Source of the DNA: Peromyscus leucopus
Lineage: Eukaryota; Chordata; Mammalia; Rodentia; Cricetidae
NCBI RefSeq assembly: GCF_004664715.2
Contig: NC_051079.1
Span: 59,822,660-59,886,659, forward strand
DNA: 64,000 bases
Reading direction: 5' to 3'
The notes beneath the pieces were generated by a model that had not been told where the DNA came from, ran no database searches, and was given only the letters and a program-made list of their open reading frames with translations. Position numbers and translations under genes: made by a program. Of this stretch, positions 12,085 through 23,190 are shown piece after piece (within the stretch, counting starts at the first letter, position 1; each line of letters starts with the position of its first letter).

Positions 12085-12298
12085 GCAGTTAAGTCTGCCT
12101 GGGTGGGAAGTCCAGTTTCTGCACTTAGCAGCTCATCCTAAGCAATGTCTTTAACCTCTGTGTCCCCAGGTATCCCCAACTGTACAATAAGGTCAGGAGT
12201 TCCTACCCCACAGGGCCTGTTGTGTGGACTACAATTAGCAAGTATGTTGGAGGTACTTGGGGCAGTATGCAGCAAATGGTAAATGCTCAATAACTTTA
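12085..12298 (+). mobile_element. MIR SINE
   Basis: The order fits MIR well: 'GTTAAGTCTGCCTGGGT', 'CACTTAGCAGCTCATCCTAAGCAA', 'TTTAACCTCTGTGTCCCCAG', 'CCCAACTGTACAATAAGG', 'CCCACAGGGCCTGTTGTG', and a tail ending 'AAATGCTCAATAA'. It is nearly full length and strongly diverged. Confidence 0.8.
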
Positions 12299-12479
12299 AT
12301 TAGGTAGCAACAGAAAATCCCTGATATATAAAAATCATGGTATGCTCTATGTTTATACCATTTCTATTTAAGTCAAAAGCAAAATAGGTACTCACTCAAG
12401 CTTTAAGGACTCTTTGTATGGTGGCTTTTGGGTAGTTTTAATTGAAAGAATACTAATAAAAAATCTAATTTAACTATTC
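12299..12479. other. Unannotated sequence between the MIR and the ERV
   Basis: No feature recognised. The left border of the ERV fragment is uncertain and could fall within this interval. Confidence 0.4.
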
Positions 12480-12929
12480 TGCCCCAGATTTCCTCAGTTG
12501 GCTGTTTCTGTCATAACTCATTTTTTAGAAGTTGCTTGTTTGCACTTCCTGTTTTACTAGGTAATGTTATTTTCTTCTCAGGTCTCTGAGGGAGTAGAAA
12601 ATTAAACAGTTGTACTAACAATTTTCCTTGTTAAGAAATTCACAAAAGAAACTCAATAAGAGGTATTAAGTGTATAAGTTTGAAAGACATCATAAGATAG
12701 TTTTCTGTTGCTAATATAAGTTAGGATAGAAAGTGAATTAGGTACATTTGGACTCACCAAAATAGGATAGATAATGGAATATTTTCTCTGAATTTGTCAA
12801 ATGCAAATGGACTAGACATTATTGAGGTATTTATTGCATGCATGTATTATATATAGTTATTGTACCTATTGTATATAATTTTTATATTAGTTACAACTTT
12901 TTTATTTTTATTGGACAAAAAGGGGGAAA
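12480..12929 (+). mobile_element. 3' internal fragment of a second ERV, with polypurine tract
   Basis: It is homologous to the internal region at about 1330-1717: an 'AAGTTGCTT' block, a 'GGTAATGTTATTTTCTTCTCAGGTCT' block, an 'AAATAGGATAGATAATGGAATATTTTCT' block and an 'ATGGACTAGACATT' block occur in the same order. It ends in a polypurine tract at 12917-12929 (A5 G5 A3), directly before the LTR. No 5' LTR or coding region is present, so the provirus is truncated on its left. Confidence 0.75.
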
Positions 12930-13398
12930 TGTGATGATATTTTATTTGTGCTTCAATAAAGTTTGCCTGGAGATTAGAGGAAACAGCAAGACATTTTAAG
13001 TAAACAAAGAAGTCAGGCAGTGGTAGCGCATGGCTTTAATACTATTACTTAGCAGGCAGGCTCAAGGGCACATTAGGGAAGAGAGCCAAGCGTGGTGACA
13101 CACACCTTTAATCTTAGTACCAACCATAGAGACCTGGAGGTCTGTACAAACAGACAGAAAGTGACAGAGCTGTGTAGGAAGAGGAAGTGAGGTAGCTGGG
13201 CAAAGAGAGCCAATGAGAGAGCAGAAAAGCAAGTCAAATAAAGCCTGGGTAGACAGGAAGTCACTCCATTTGGAAGCGGCAGAGTTGGTGAGGTAAGGTT
13301 GGCTGGTGGCTTTCCCTATTTCCTGATCTAAGGCTTTCACACCTATATTTGGCTCCATGTTTTTTATTTAATAAGACCATTTTAGAAATTCATCTACA
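12930..13398 (+). mobile_element. 3' LTR of the second ERV (TGTGATGATA family, with B1-like segments)
   Basis: A 469-bp LTR from TGTGATGATATTTT to ATCTACA, directly after a polypurine tract. Near its start is a 'CAATAAAGTTTGCCTGGAGATTAGAG' block and near its end a 'TTATTTAATAAGACCATTTTAGAAATTC' block. Both have counterparts in the antisense LTR at 32012-32496. Two stretches (around 13015 and 13085) resemble the B1 head 'CAGGCGTGGTGGCACACGCCTTTAAT'. It is unlike the LTR of the related provirus at 1718. Confidence 0.82.
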
Positions 13399-14560
13399 TT
13401 CTTCTTCTGGAAAAAAAAACAGAATAAATAAGAAATAGGAGAAGTACAAATTGTAAAGGAGACCAGGGAGTAAAACCCCAAAAGGCAGAGGAAGTTAATG
13501 AGAACAGGTATCACATAAACATAATTGTATCATCTACAAGATAGAGTCACCAGTCCTATGGGCTCATTTGATTCCTGACTTCATTTGCTTTTGAATTTCA
13601 GCTTTCAAGCCTTGTTATACACACAGATGCACATGGGCAAACACAGGGACATGCACATCATGCACACACATTCCTCTTAGGACCTGTTCTCCCTAACACT
13701 TTCAACTATAAGAGCCAAGTAAAACAGCGACATCTGAAGTGTATCATGAACTACGTCCTCTCCTTGAACAGAGCAGAGAAAACCTATTCTAACCCTTTCT
13801 TGATTGCCTGGGGCCATCATTACTGACAACCAATGTATGCTGGTATAACACAGTGAGCATTTCTAGGCATGCAAGGCTCTTTATCTCTATCTCAAATGGT
13901 CTCAGAAATGATGGTTTTCGAATCCCCAGCCTCCTCTTTGTATTTTTTCAGCCTCTTCCATTACCATAAATCTGTTTGACTCTAACGGCTTTCTTTCTGA
14001 CTTTCTGCTTCTAATCTTCTTGAGTCTGGGAAACAAGATAACCAAGCTTGATGGATTTCTTTATGAAATGGGAATCCAGCTCATACACCCCAGGTCACGT
14101 CCTCAAAATGTGGTCTCAATATACAGCACAGTCCTGACAAATTGAAAGAAAGAATAGAGGATAGACATATTTTGGATCTGATGATGTCCTTTATAAAGTG
14201 CCGACCACCAATTCCCTTAGTCACAGGTATTTACTCCCATCTCACAACACTCCCATAGGGATATTGTAATGGTTTCTATGATTATCTCAAGAATGCATGG
14301 CCTCCCAAACTTTAATAATCAAGACAATTATTTTAAACATATTTATAGTTTAATGACTTTCAAATATATTCAAACCAGTTTTCTAAAATAAATTTAGATA
14401 AGAAAAGAGTTACCTTGAACTAGTTAAAAACATTGTTGTGTATTCAAATTAAATTCACTCTGCCAGGCATAGTCTGTACTTAATCTTTTGAAAACTCCAT
14501 TGGCACAATGCTCTTAATGGGGGATAGTGCTTTAGATGGTTTGCTCATTTATAACACATA
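13399..14560. other. Unannotated sequence
   Basis: No gene found. A CA-rich region lies at about 13620-13670; otherwise nothing recognised. Confidence 0.4.
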
Positions 14561-14660
14561 TTTCTTAAATACCTACTGTGTTACAATATGGTAGACTCAT
14601 TGGGTATACTATGAGCCAAAGAAACAAGGTTTTTTTCTCCTGAGACGTACATTGTATTCA
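14561..14660 (+). mobile_element. Possible ancient mammalian repeat fragment
   Basis: 'ATTTCTTAAATACCTACTGTGTTAC', 'GGGTATACTATGAGC' and 'CTGAGACGTACATTGTA' follow the order of a common ancient repeat whose signature is 'TTTATTGAGTACCTACTATGTGCCA'. Family not named. Confidence 0.32.
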
Positions 14661-16936
14661 AAATATTACAGAAATTCATGATGTCATATTGACAGCCTTT
14701 CTAGGCACATTTCAGCAGACCACATAGGATTTTTTCCTGGGATGGCATTTTCCCTAAAATCTAAGAAAGACTAGAATGACCATACAAAACAAGACACCTA
14801 GGAGAATGCAGGTATTGATGAAGATAACTACACAGGATCAAAATCCAAAACCTAGAACTTCCTAGAGCAATATTAATAGATATGCATCTCATCTTTACAC
14901 TGTCTTATATGAAAGTGATACTCAATAAGTATTTTAAATTGGAAAATATAAGTGGAAAGAACCACCCAATTAGGTTATTATGGAAACAGTCATTATTTCC
15001 TGACACTTTTTTTAATCTCTCCTCTTTTCATATAAGCAAGTGTGATCAACCCTTGGTTACATCCTATTACAAAATGATGAAATATTGTAGCTGTTGGCCA
15101 ACACTTGTGGAAGATCACTTAAGAAAAGTCCATGTACTGAAGACCCTCTATCTTATTTAAACCTCTGTCTGAGGCAAGTGTGGTTCTGAAAATATTCTGC
15201 CTTCTAAATTAGATTTTCTTTAGCCAACTGACTATTAACATTTTGGGTGAGTCTTTTCTTGCTATTCATTTATTAGGCTTATTAGAGTACAGTCCCAAAG
15301 AATGGTTTAGTTGGAATATAAATAACCCACTCCCAATGGTTCTTCTTTAAAACATTTACTAGCCCACATATCATCATTTCCTTGCTATTTCCCTTCCCTC
15401 TGAATGCCAGAGTACTGTTGCATATACATAGAGTTGCTATAAGGAAGACTGTACCAGCCCACAACAGTAAGGACTAAACTTTGCTGCAGGAACTCTTCAG
15501 TTGGCACCCACAAATGCCTTTGAGGATGTGCACAGATTTCTGAAACTATGTAAATATCCTTCCACATAAGTGCGTATTTCTGTCTAATTTTCACAAAGCT
15601 CTGTGCTTAAGATTATTATACAGAGAAAATAAATTACCCAATGTCCATTTCCCTGTTTTATTCCTCACAGAACAGTTCCTCCAGTTTTCTCAATGTGCTT
15701 GGCAAAGCTGTGGGATGAATCAGGCAGAGGTGATATATGGTAGAAATGTAAAGGTGTTCTTGTCCTTCTGCCTGGTCTGCGTCCAGATTCTCCTGCTCCC
15801 TTCAGAACTAAACAGTCACAATATGGTTACCAGTCTCATAATAAAACATGCTGACAAAATGTGTCCTTCAAGGAAATCGTCATAGGAGAAATAGCATTTG
15901 ATGTGGTCCATAATTCTCTACACCATCTATTTCCCTACACAATTTTTTAAGTTTTAGGGAACAAAATATTGGGGAACAAATCTTCTTGCCTCAAAAGTCT
16001 TCAAATGGCTTCAATGGACTCCTTTTTCCTTTAATGTTCAAAAGTATAACCAGTCACTAAGATTTCTATGGTTTATCTTCCAGTGTTTCTTTTCATGAAT
16101 ATTCTACATCATACTAAATAGTACACCTTCTGCCTATCAAGCCAATCATCAATTCACCTCTAAGATTGCACTGTGTTGTGATATCCTTTGGGTCCCCAGA
16201 ATCACCCTAGGTTCTTACTGAGCGAGTCACATGTGTCATGCCTTCTCTGTGAATCCTGTTTTAACCAGTCACGCTGCTGTCCTGTGACTTTCAGTTTCTA
16301 CAGTAAGCTTTGCCTGGCTGTGCACCATTGACCGTTCACAACGCTACACTGCATGTATTTAAATCTTTGAAATGCTATGCCCAGTGTTCTCAAGTATGAA
16401 GACTTCCTAAAGGCCAACACTAAATAACAGCACAGAAATTCTCTCACTGTCTTTAACACCGGCTCTTTGCTGAATACCTTCTGATAACAATATCAGAGAG
16501 TGAGCAGAAAGAAGTATTATGTACTAAGAGGAGGGTTAGTTCTCCTATATAAGTGCCACATTTTCTTCTTTTGGAGCCTTTAGGCACACTCAAGTGCACC
16601 TCATATCTTCCATCTGTGAGAAATATTTTGTTTGCACAGGAAGACTCAAGTCTTAGAGGTACTTTTGAGAATATAGAGAAGAGAATTATTTCAAAATTGT
16701 TCCGAGATTATTACTGTGGAATATCACAACATTCTCAAAACTACTCAGCCAGAACTTCGGATGGGAACTGGCAAACAGTGCTCCTGAGAATAGAACACAG
16801 AATCAATCAATAGCGTCCTGATCTCCTCTGGGCATTTTGCCCAATCTAGTATAAGTCCAAGTTTTAAGATTCAAGACAATGTTCCACTCAACTTGCCTTA
16901 AAACTGACTGCTAAGGAGATGAGGAGTCTCAGAGAG
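14661..16936. other. Unannotated intergenic sequence, 2.3 kb
   Basis: No transposon recognised. Frames at 14882-15160 plus and 16553-16813 plus start with Met, but have no recognisable domain and no supporting context. I treat them as chance frames. Confidence 0.4.
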
Positions 16937-17329
16937 TATCTTAGGGTTTCTGTGGCTGCCATGAAACACTGTGATCATAAAGCAAGTTGGGGAGGAAAGG
17001 GTTTATTAAGCTTATACCTCTACATTGCTGTTGTTCACTGAAGCAAGTCTGGACAGGAACTCAAACAGGACAGGAACCTGGAGGCAGGAGCTGATGCAGA
17101 GGTCATGAAGGGATGCTGCTTACTGGCTTGTTTCCCCTGGCTTGTCCAACCTGTTTTTTTATAGTTTCCCCCACTAGCCCAGGGATGGTACAACCCACAA
17201 TGGCCTGAGCCCTCTCCCATTGATCATTCATTGAGAAAATGCCTTACAAATGGATCTTATGGAGGCATTTCCTTTCTCTCTGAGGACTCTAGTTTGTGTC
17301 AAGTTGACACACAAAACCAGCCATTGCCA
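16937..17329 (-). mobile_element. ORR1 3' LTR
   Basis: Read on the minus strand it contains the familiar ORR1 blocks: 'GTGTGTCAACTTGACACAA', 'GAGAAAATG', 'GCATCAGCTCCTGCCTCCAGG', 'GAGTTCCTGTCC' and 'AATAAACCC TTTCCTCCCCAACTTGC'. A 4-bp deletion relative to the other copy removes part of the terminal 'CTAACTAAGACA' block. The junction with internal sequence at about 17329 is approximate. Confidence 0.88.
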
Positions 17330-18498
17330 ACTGACCCCTTGTCAATTTGACACACAAATACACCACTATTAAGCCACAAACCTCCATTTCTTATTCATCC
17401 CGAAGATCTCACATTAAAATCATAAGTAATTTTTAAAAGTCCCACAGTCTTTGCAAATTCAAATGTGTTAAAATTTTAGTCTCTTTAAAATACCTAATTT
17501 CTTTTAAAAATGAAAGTTTTTCTTCTGTGGTTTCCTTTGAAAATAAAAATTAAATACCTTCTTCAATAGCGAAGAACCCAGGCAGAGTCACAATCTGAAC
17601 CCAGCAAAAACAAACTCTAACACTATAAATAACTCAATATCCAATTATCTGGGATTCACTCACAATCTTCTGGAATTTTCCAAAATGCTTGGGTCACTCC
17701 TCTGGTTCTGCCGTCTGCAGCACACACAGCTTGTTTTCTAGGCTCCAGCTGGCTCCACTCCACTGCTTCTGCTGTTCTTGGTGGTCATCCCATGGCACTG
17801 GCATCTCCAAAATGCTGAGGTCCCTTACTGCAACTGGGCCACACACTTTTACCAATAGCCTCTCATAGGTTATCTTCATGGTGCCAAGCCTCGGCTTCTT
17901 TACATGACCCCTTCAGTTGTGGAACTTCAACTGCTATGGAGGCTATGTCTTCACCAATGGCCCCTCCTGGCCTCTCCTAGTGCCAAGCTTCAGCTGGTCA
18001 CCAGAACCTCTTTATGCCTTCAAAACCAGTCCCACCTGGGTGATGTTTACACATTACCAAGTCCTGCTACTAACATGAGGTACAACCATGGTCACAGCTT
18101 CTCTGTGCTCTCAGAAAACACTTCCCAGAAGATTTCACCTTAGTGATGCTAGTGTCTTCTATTCTCTGCTAATTTCTTAGCTATAACTGACCAAAATCAA
18201 GTATCCCAGCAAAGCAAAGTTTTGCTTTACTAGTTCTTGGTATCTTAATAATCACAGCTGATTCTTCAGTCCCAGCAAACCAGAACAACAGAACCTAAAT
18301 TCAAAATAACAAACAGCTCCAATAGAGTCTCTAAAACTTCACAAGCAGGCCTCTATCTTCTGTACTGTTCTCAATATTCTTATTTTCCAAGTTCCTAAAG
18401 AATATACCACTTAACACTCAATGGTTCTTCTAGCCCAAAGTTCCAAAGTCCTTCCACAATCCTTCCCAAAACATGGTCAGGGCTGTCACAGCAATACC
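17330..18498 (-). mobile_element. ORR1 internal region
   Basis: Non-coding MaLR internal sequence between the two LTRs, rich in short CT/CA stretches. Stop codons interrupt every frame. It is placed here by context rather than by detailed recognition. Confidence 0.75.
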
Positions 18499-18515
18499 CC
18501 ACTCTGATGGTACCA
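18499..18515 (-). promoter_or_regulatory. Primer-binding site of the ORR1 provirus
   Basis: On the minus strand TGGTACCATCAGAGTGG begins three bases after the 5' LTR terminus. It resembles the tRNA-Leu-type primer-binding site of ERVL/MaLR elements, with an inserted or changed base or two after TGGTACCA. Its location at the LTR-internal junction supports the provirus interpretation. Confidence 0.75.
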
Positions 18516-18518
18516 ATT

Positions 18519-18933
18519 TGTCTTAGTTAGGGTTTCTATTGCTGCTATGAAACACCATGACCATAAAAAGTTGGGGAGGAAAGGGTTAATTTGGTTCACA
18601 TTTCCACATTGCTGTTAATCACTGAAGCAAGTCAGGACAGGAACTCAAACAGGGCAGAATTCCGGAGTCAGGAGCTGATGCAGAGGCCATGGAGGGGTAC
18701 TGCTTACTGGGTTTCTTCCCCTGGCTTGTTCAGCCTGCTTTCGTATAGAACCCAGGACCTCCAGCCCAGGGATGGCGCCACCTACCATGGGCTGGGCCCT
18801 ACCCCACTGAGCACTTATTGAGAAAATGCCTTAAAGGTGGATCTCATGGAGACATTTTCTTAAAGGAGTCTCATTTTTCTCTGATAACTCTAGGTAGGTT
18901 ATTTAAAGTTGACATCCCAAACCAGCCAGTACA
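18519..18933 (-). mobile_element. ORR1 5' LTR
   Basis: On the minus strand it runs from TGTACTGGCTGGTTTGGG to CTAACTAAGACA. It has intact termini and all the blocks seen in the other copy, including the 'AGGAACTCAAACAGGGCAG' and 'GAAAGGGTTAATTTGG' segments on the plus strand. The two LTRs differ at numerous positions, indicating an old insertion. Confidence 0.9.
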
Positions 18934-18938
18934 GGGAG

Positions 18939-19897
18939 TCTGGGGGTTTATACCAGCATCTCGTTCTTTTTGACCCAGTAGCAGCACTGTGAAAAAGGAA
19001 GGAAGAATCTGTGATACCCATATACAAACTATCACAAAACAAGGTAGGGTCAGTAGAGAAATTGCCAGATGAGATCACCAATCAATGACAAATCAACCAG
19101 ACACAGAATGGGGTGAGATGGGAGAGTTTCACCTCAAGATGAATTTGAACTAAGACTTGTATTTAAGATTATCTGTAAAATAGGAAAAGTCACCTTTGGA
19201 ATATATTTATACAAAGGACCAATAAAACATAAAGCCATGGCTAATGAGGAATCTACTCTGACCTGCAGAAAAGTGTTATAGGTACACAAAAAGATGTTGA
19301 TAGTTCAGAAGGTATCATTTCAGGATCACTAAACATTTAGACTTGGGCGGTCACATGTGTTATAAATAACTGCTGTGTAGAGCTCCAAATATTCCATAAT
19401 ATTTACCATCTTTTTTTCTTTTAAAACTTAACCCAAAGAAAACTGTATAAATTGAGAGAGACGTTGAGGTCACAAAGAACTGTGGCGGATGCCCATCAAA
19501 GTTTCTGTAACTGCCTTCTATACGAGATTTAAGAGTTAACATCCCTTAGCTATTACCTTCCCCAAACAGCCATACACTGACAGAGCGTTAAGACAGTTGC
19601 TAGTTACTAGAAAAATGAGGACCCTGCCCAGGCATCTGTGGGTTCCTCTGAACCCAGAACCTCCCGTAAGCAAAGTCTCTGCATTTCTTTTTCTTTCACT
19701 TCTATAAATATTCAAAGTCTGCCCCTTGGTTAGAGAAAATGGACATCTTACTATATTTTCCCTTAAAGAGAAAAATGAGGGAAGAAGTAACAGATAAACA
19801 AACACTTAGCATTTACATTGGAAGAGTGTACAATATATCTGAGTATATAAAGTGTGTGTATTTATATGGAGTTACCCAGTGTCTTAAATTTTGTTAC

Positions 19898-19901
<4 letters not shown>
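18939..19901. other. Unannotated sequence
   Basis: No repeat or gene recognised. Confidence 0.4.
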
Positions 19902-19928
<27 letters not shown>

Positions 19929-20095
19929 CAGTATCAAGGTCTGCATAATGCTGCAATGGAAGAGAGAGGTAAATAAGTCCAGTTGCAGGCTTCTTTATAG
20001 AAAGCCCTCTTGGAAATCGAATATTATCTCTAATATTCTGCCCTTCCAAAAATCTACGTTTTAAATCAAAGGATGCAGAAACCACTGGATTCATT
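19902..20095 (-). other. Poly(T) run and possible 5'-truncated retrocopy
   Basis: A run of 27 T residues (19902-19928) is followed by sequence which, on the minus strand, is open for about 60 codons right up to the poly(A). That arrangement is what a short retroposed transcript would give. I do not recognise the peptide and could not find a flanking duplication, so a simple homopolymer expansion is the alternative. Confidence 0.3.
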
Positions 20096-21440
20096 GAAAA
20101 TTGCTATTATTACTATTGCTGGGTGTTATTATTCTTAAGATGAGTGTACTGTGCAGCCATTTGCTAGTTATTAAGAGTCATAAATTTTCCTTAAAGAAAT
20201 TATTCTATAAGAATTGCATAAAAGTTACCAGGTTGTTGTTCCGCTTCTCTTTCTTTATTCACCTTCATTGTTATTTGGATGCTCAATAGATGAAGCATTT
20301 TTTATTCCCTGCACGAGGGACCTCTGTCTAACTGTTAATTGCATTTGTAAATTAAAGAATTGATAGCAATCTGCCTATACCATAGGCATTGATCTCATGG
20401 AGGCACTGGGCATCTGCATTTGCAAATTTGTTGAACAAAATAAACTGTATTAGTTTTTCACAATTGATAAAGTAAAGGTATTTTGGACTTGGAACACATG
20501 GAGTCAATTGCTCTGTTAGCTCTCTCTGTGTCACTGAGTCCAGCAGTTGAGCTGAAGGGTGTTGATGAGATTTTAAGATGATTAATCAGAAAAAAATACT
20601 TTCAAAAATGAAAACGTTATCATACAAAACAATAGACCAAAAATGTGGATTGTTATAAGTTCATTATGAAGGAGAAAGGACTTTTAGCCTTTCCCTCCTG
20701 CTATAAACTAATATAAGCTATTATATATTTGAATGCAAAATAAAACTCCAAATATGTCATATTTGTATTCTTGGGCATAGGAAAGGAAGACCCTTGTCTA
20801 CTTTTCTCTTTATCTTCCAGCCCTGTAATCATTACTTCAGCAGAGGAATATCATTGGTCATATTTCATAGGCATTCCTTGTCTTGGCTATTTGTTTTAAA
20901 TAATAACTTTGAAAAAATATGCAGCTGGTTTTAAGCTTCTTAGCATAGAAGTTACCCACTGACCAAAGTATATCTAACAATGTTTCATTCACATGAACTC
21001 TTTGGATGGTCAAAGTCCTATTTTGGTTTATATATAGAATATGCCACCAAAAATAAATGGTGATTTCCCAAGGCCAAGGATGAAAAGCAACAGAGGACTG
21101 TAACAGCCCTCTCAAACTTCCCCATAGAGACAGCCAGGAGACATAACCCCTCCTGGCTAATCCCAGGACTCTCCTCAATCATAACGTTAGTCCATGCTCC
21201 CAAAGCAAAACCCAGCACTCTATTTCCCCTCTCTTCTTTAACCAATCACTGGCCACATACTATGACTTCTCTTTCTTCAAATTGCTTTATCAATGACAAC
21301 TTGGAATAATTCAGTAATTGATCCATTAGTCTTTTCCATTCTGCAGTTTCCATGTGGCAACTGAATCATCATTCTAGAAAATGACCTAAGTCCCTCACTC
21401 TATCTCAAACCTGTAAATGCTATCTTAGAAACCACATAGT
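20096..21440. other. Unannotated sequence
   Basis: AT-rich, no repeat family recognised. Frames at 20858-21178 and 21018-21245 (minus) have no domain. Confidence 0.4.
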
Positions 21441-21444
21441 AAAT

Positions 21445-21693
21445 TCCAAATTCCTAGTAGCAATTTTATTTTGTATTTTTTACTATTTAATGCATTGGTA
21501 TAATATTTTGGGTCAAATCTATCCCCATTTTCTCCCCCTAAAACCTCCTCCCTTTCTCCCCCAACATACCACTCTTTCTCCCTGACTTTATGTATCTTTT
21601 CCTTCCTTCCTTCCTTGCTTCCTTCCTTCCTTCCTTGCTTCCTTCCTTCCTTCCTTCCTTCCTTCCTTCCTTCCTTCCTTTCTTTCTTTCCTT

Positions 21694-21764
<71 letters not shown>

Positions 21765-22805
21765 AAATGCACTGACTCCACCTGATGCATATGGGTGTAG
21801 AGTAATCTGTTAGAGAACGAGTTTCTCATGGACCCCAGCTCTGAAGACAATCAACTCTCCCTCTCCTGGTAGTCATCAATTGTAAACAGCTCCTCAGCTA
21901 GGGGTGGGACTTCATCATCATCTCCCTGATCCATTTCAGTTGTTTAACATGGCTCATCCTCTGCGGGTCTTGTCACATGTAGTCACAGCTGTTGTGAATT
22001 CATGTGTGCAATGGCTGGATAATAGTCTATAACTGTAGACTTTCACTATCTCTGACTCTTGGGATCTTGGTAACTGCCTCTTCTGTGTTGACCCCTGAGC
22101 TCTGCAGGGCAGGGTGTATGGGTGTAGATGATAATATAGCTGTCCTATTTACATCTGGGGACTCCACAGTCTCTTATTCTCTGCACATTGGCAGTTGTGG
22201 GTATATTTCAAGGAGAAACTGTTTTGATAAAGGTTGAGGGGTGCACCAATTAATGGGTAGGACAAAAAGAACATAGCGGTCAGTCTATTACTATGCCCAT
22301 TCAACAGAGTATTAATTAGTATTTCATTCTCTCCAAGACCTATGATCTAGGTAAGTAACAATCCTAGGCATCAGTCTTTTCTTATGGAGTGGTATTTAAA
22401 TCCAATCAGAAAGTGATTGGCTAATCCCATAATATCACTGCCACTATTGATCCAATGAGCATATCTCTCTAGGCAGTCCTTATTGCTCACAGCTGTGTAA
22501 GCATGGTGATTATTTTTCTCTATATAAGTGCATCTTCCAGCACTGTGTAACTAGCCAGAAGGGATGACACTTTGAAGTTGGCACCAGCTTAATTTCTCCA
22601 TTAAGAAATAAATCTGTCTTGTGACCTTACTGTGTAGGGTCTTGAGCAGTGGTGTCTTACCATTAAGTTGTGAAGGACAGCCTGTATTGTTTTGGGAGTC
22701 TATGGGAATCTATTGACCAACAACTCAGAAGAGATGACCCTTGACATTGGACTTTGTATTTGATAGCCAGTGGTGCCTGGGGAGGTAATCATCTCTTCTT
22801 ATGTA
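21445..22805. mobile_element. Rodent L1-like (3' UTR-type) interspersed repeat
   Basis: Blocks such as 'AGCTCCTCAGCTAGGGGTGGGACTTCAT', 'GTCACAGCTGTTGTGAATTCATGTGTGCAATGGC', 'AGAAAGTGATTGGCTAATCCCATAA', 'ACAGCTGTGTAAG' and 'CCAGTGGTGCCTGGGGAGGT' follow the order of a repeat common in mouse and rat and usually assigned to the 3' end of L1 families. The sense strand is uncertain. It is interrupted by the microsatellite at 21597-21765. Related fragments occur at 35840, 49420 and 63350 in the same orientation. Confidence 0.6.
21597..21765. repeat. Compound (CCTT)n-(TC)n microsatellite
   Basis: About 100 bp of CCTT units with a few GCTT and TTTC variants, followed by about 62 bp of TC. On the minus strand it opens a long Lys-Glu-Gly-Arg/Arg-Glu frame (21425-21850), which is an artefact of the repeat. 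Confidence 0.96.
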
Positions 22806-22868
22806 TAATTTCCATTTAAATTGAGTTCATGTATGTGTGTATATGCATTTATTTAAAAAAGATTCTAA

Positions 22869-23016
22869 GCCAGGCGATGGTGGCCCATGCCTTTAATCTC
22901 AGCACTCAGGAGGCAGAGCTAGGCAGAACTCTGTGAGTTCGAGGCCAGCCTGGTCTACAGAGCAAGATCAAGGACAGGCACTAAAATTACACAGATAAAC
23001 TCTGTCTTGAAAAAAA

Positions 23017-23020
<4 letters not shown>
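22869..23020 (+). mobile_element. B1 SINE with 8-bp TSD
   Basis: The head 'GCCAGGCGATGGTGGCCCATGCC', then 'TTTAATCTCAGCACTCAGGAGGC', 'GTGAGTTCGAGGCCAGCCTGGTCTACA' and 'AACTCTGTCTTG', mark a nearly full-length B1. AGATTCTA at 22860-22867 is repeated at 23068-23075, beyond the GA microsatellite, so the microsatellite lies within the inserted unit. Confidence 0.93.

Positions 23021-23070
<50 letters not shown>
23021..23070. repeat. (GA)n microsatellite in the B1 tail
   Basis: 50 bp of GA between the B1 A-rich tail and the downstream TSD. It was probably seeded in the tail after retroposition. Confidence 0.96.
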
Positions 23071-23072
<2 letters not shown>

Positions 23073-23100
23073 CTATAATAGTAGGTGTCCACATGACACT

Positions 23101-23190
23101 TTTTAAATTTTTGTTTTATTTATTTTACATACCATCCACAGAGCCCCTTACATCCCTCTGCCTGTTCCCCCTTCCCTGCCTTCCCTTTCC
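23101..23190 (-). mobile_element. L1 3' end fragment, antisense
   Basis: 'TTTATTTATTTTACATACCATCCACAGAGCCCCTTACATCCC' resembles the reverse complement of the 3' terminus of rodent L1, with pyrimidine-rich sequence after it. The same signature occurs at 63868-64000. Confidence 0.55.

Larger units (their letters stand above)
16937..18933 (-). mobile_element. Complete ORR1 (ERVL-MaLR) provirus, antisense
   Basis: About 2 kb with two LTRs in the same orientation (18519-18933 is the 5' LTR, 16937-17329 the 3' LTR) around about 1.2 kb of non-coding internal sequence. A primer-binding site lies next to the 5' LTR. ORR1 elements are non-autonomous and encode no proteins; reading frames in the internal part (17694-17879 minus, 17904-18143 plus) are chance. 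The flanking pentamers are GAGAG (16932-16936) and GGGAG (18934-18938), a 4/5 match to the 5-bp duplication expected for ERVL-type integration. Confidence 0.88.

Noticed and set aside
16553..16813. 86-codon frame beginning Met-Pro-His-Phe
   Set aside because: Unrecognised product without context; a frame of this length is expected by chance in 64 kb of six-frame translation.
21425..21850. 141-codon frame rich in Lys, Glu, Gly and Arg
   Set aside because: It is generated by the CCTT and TC repeat at 21597-21765; the flanks show no domain.
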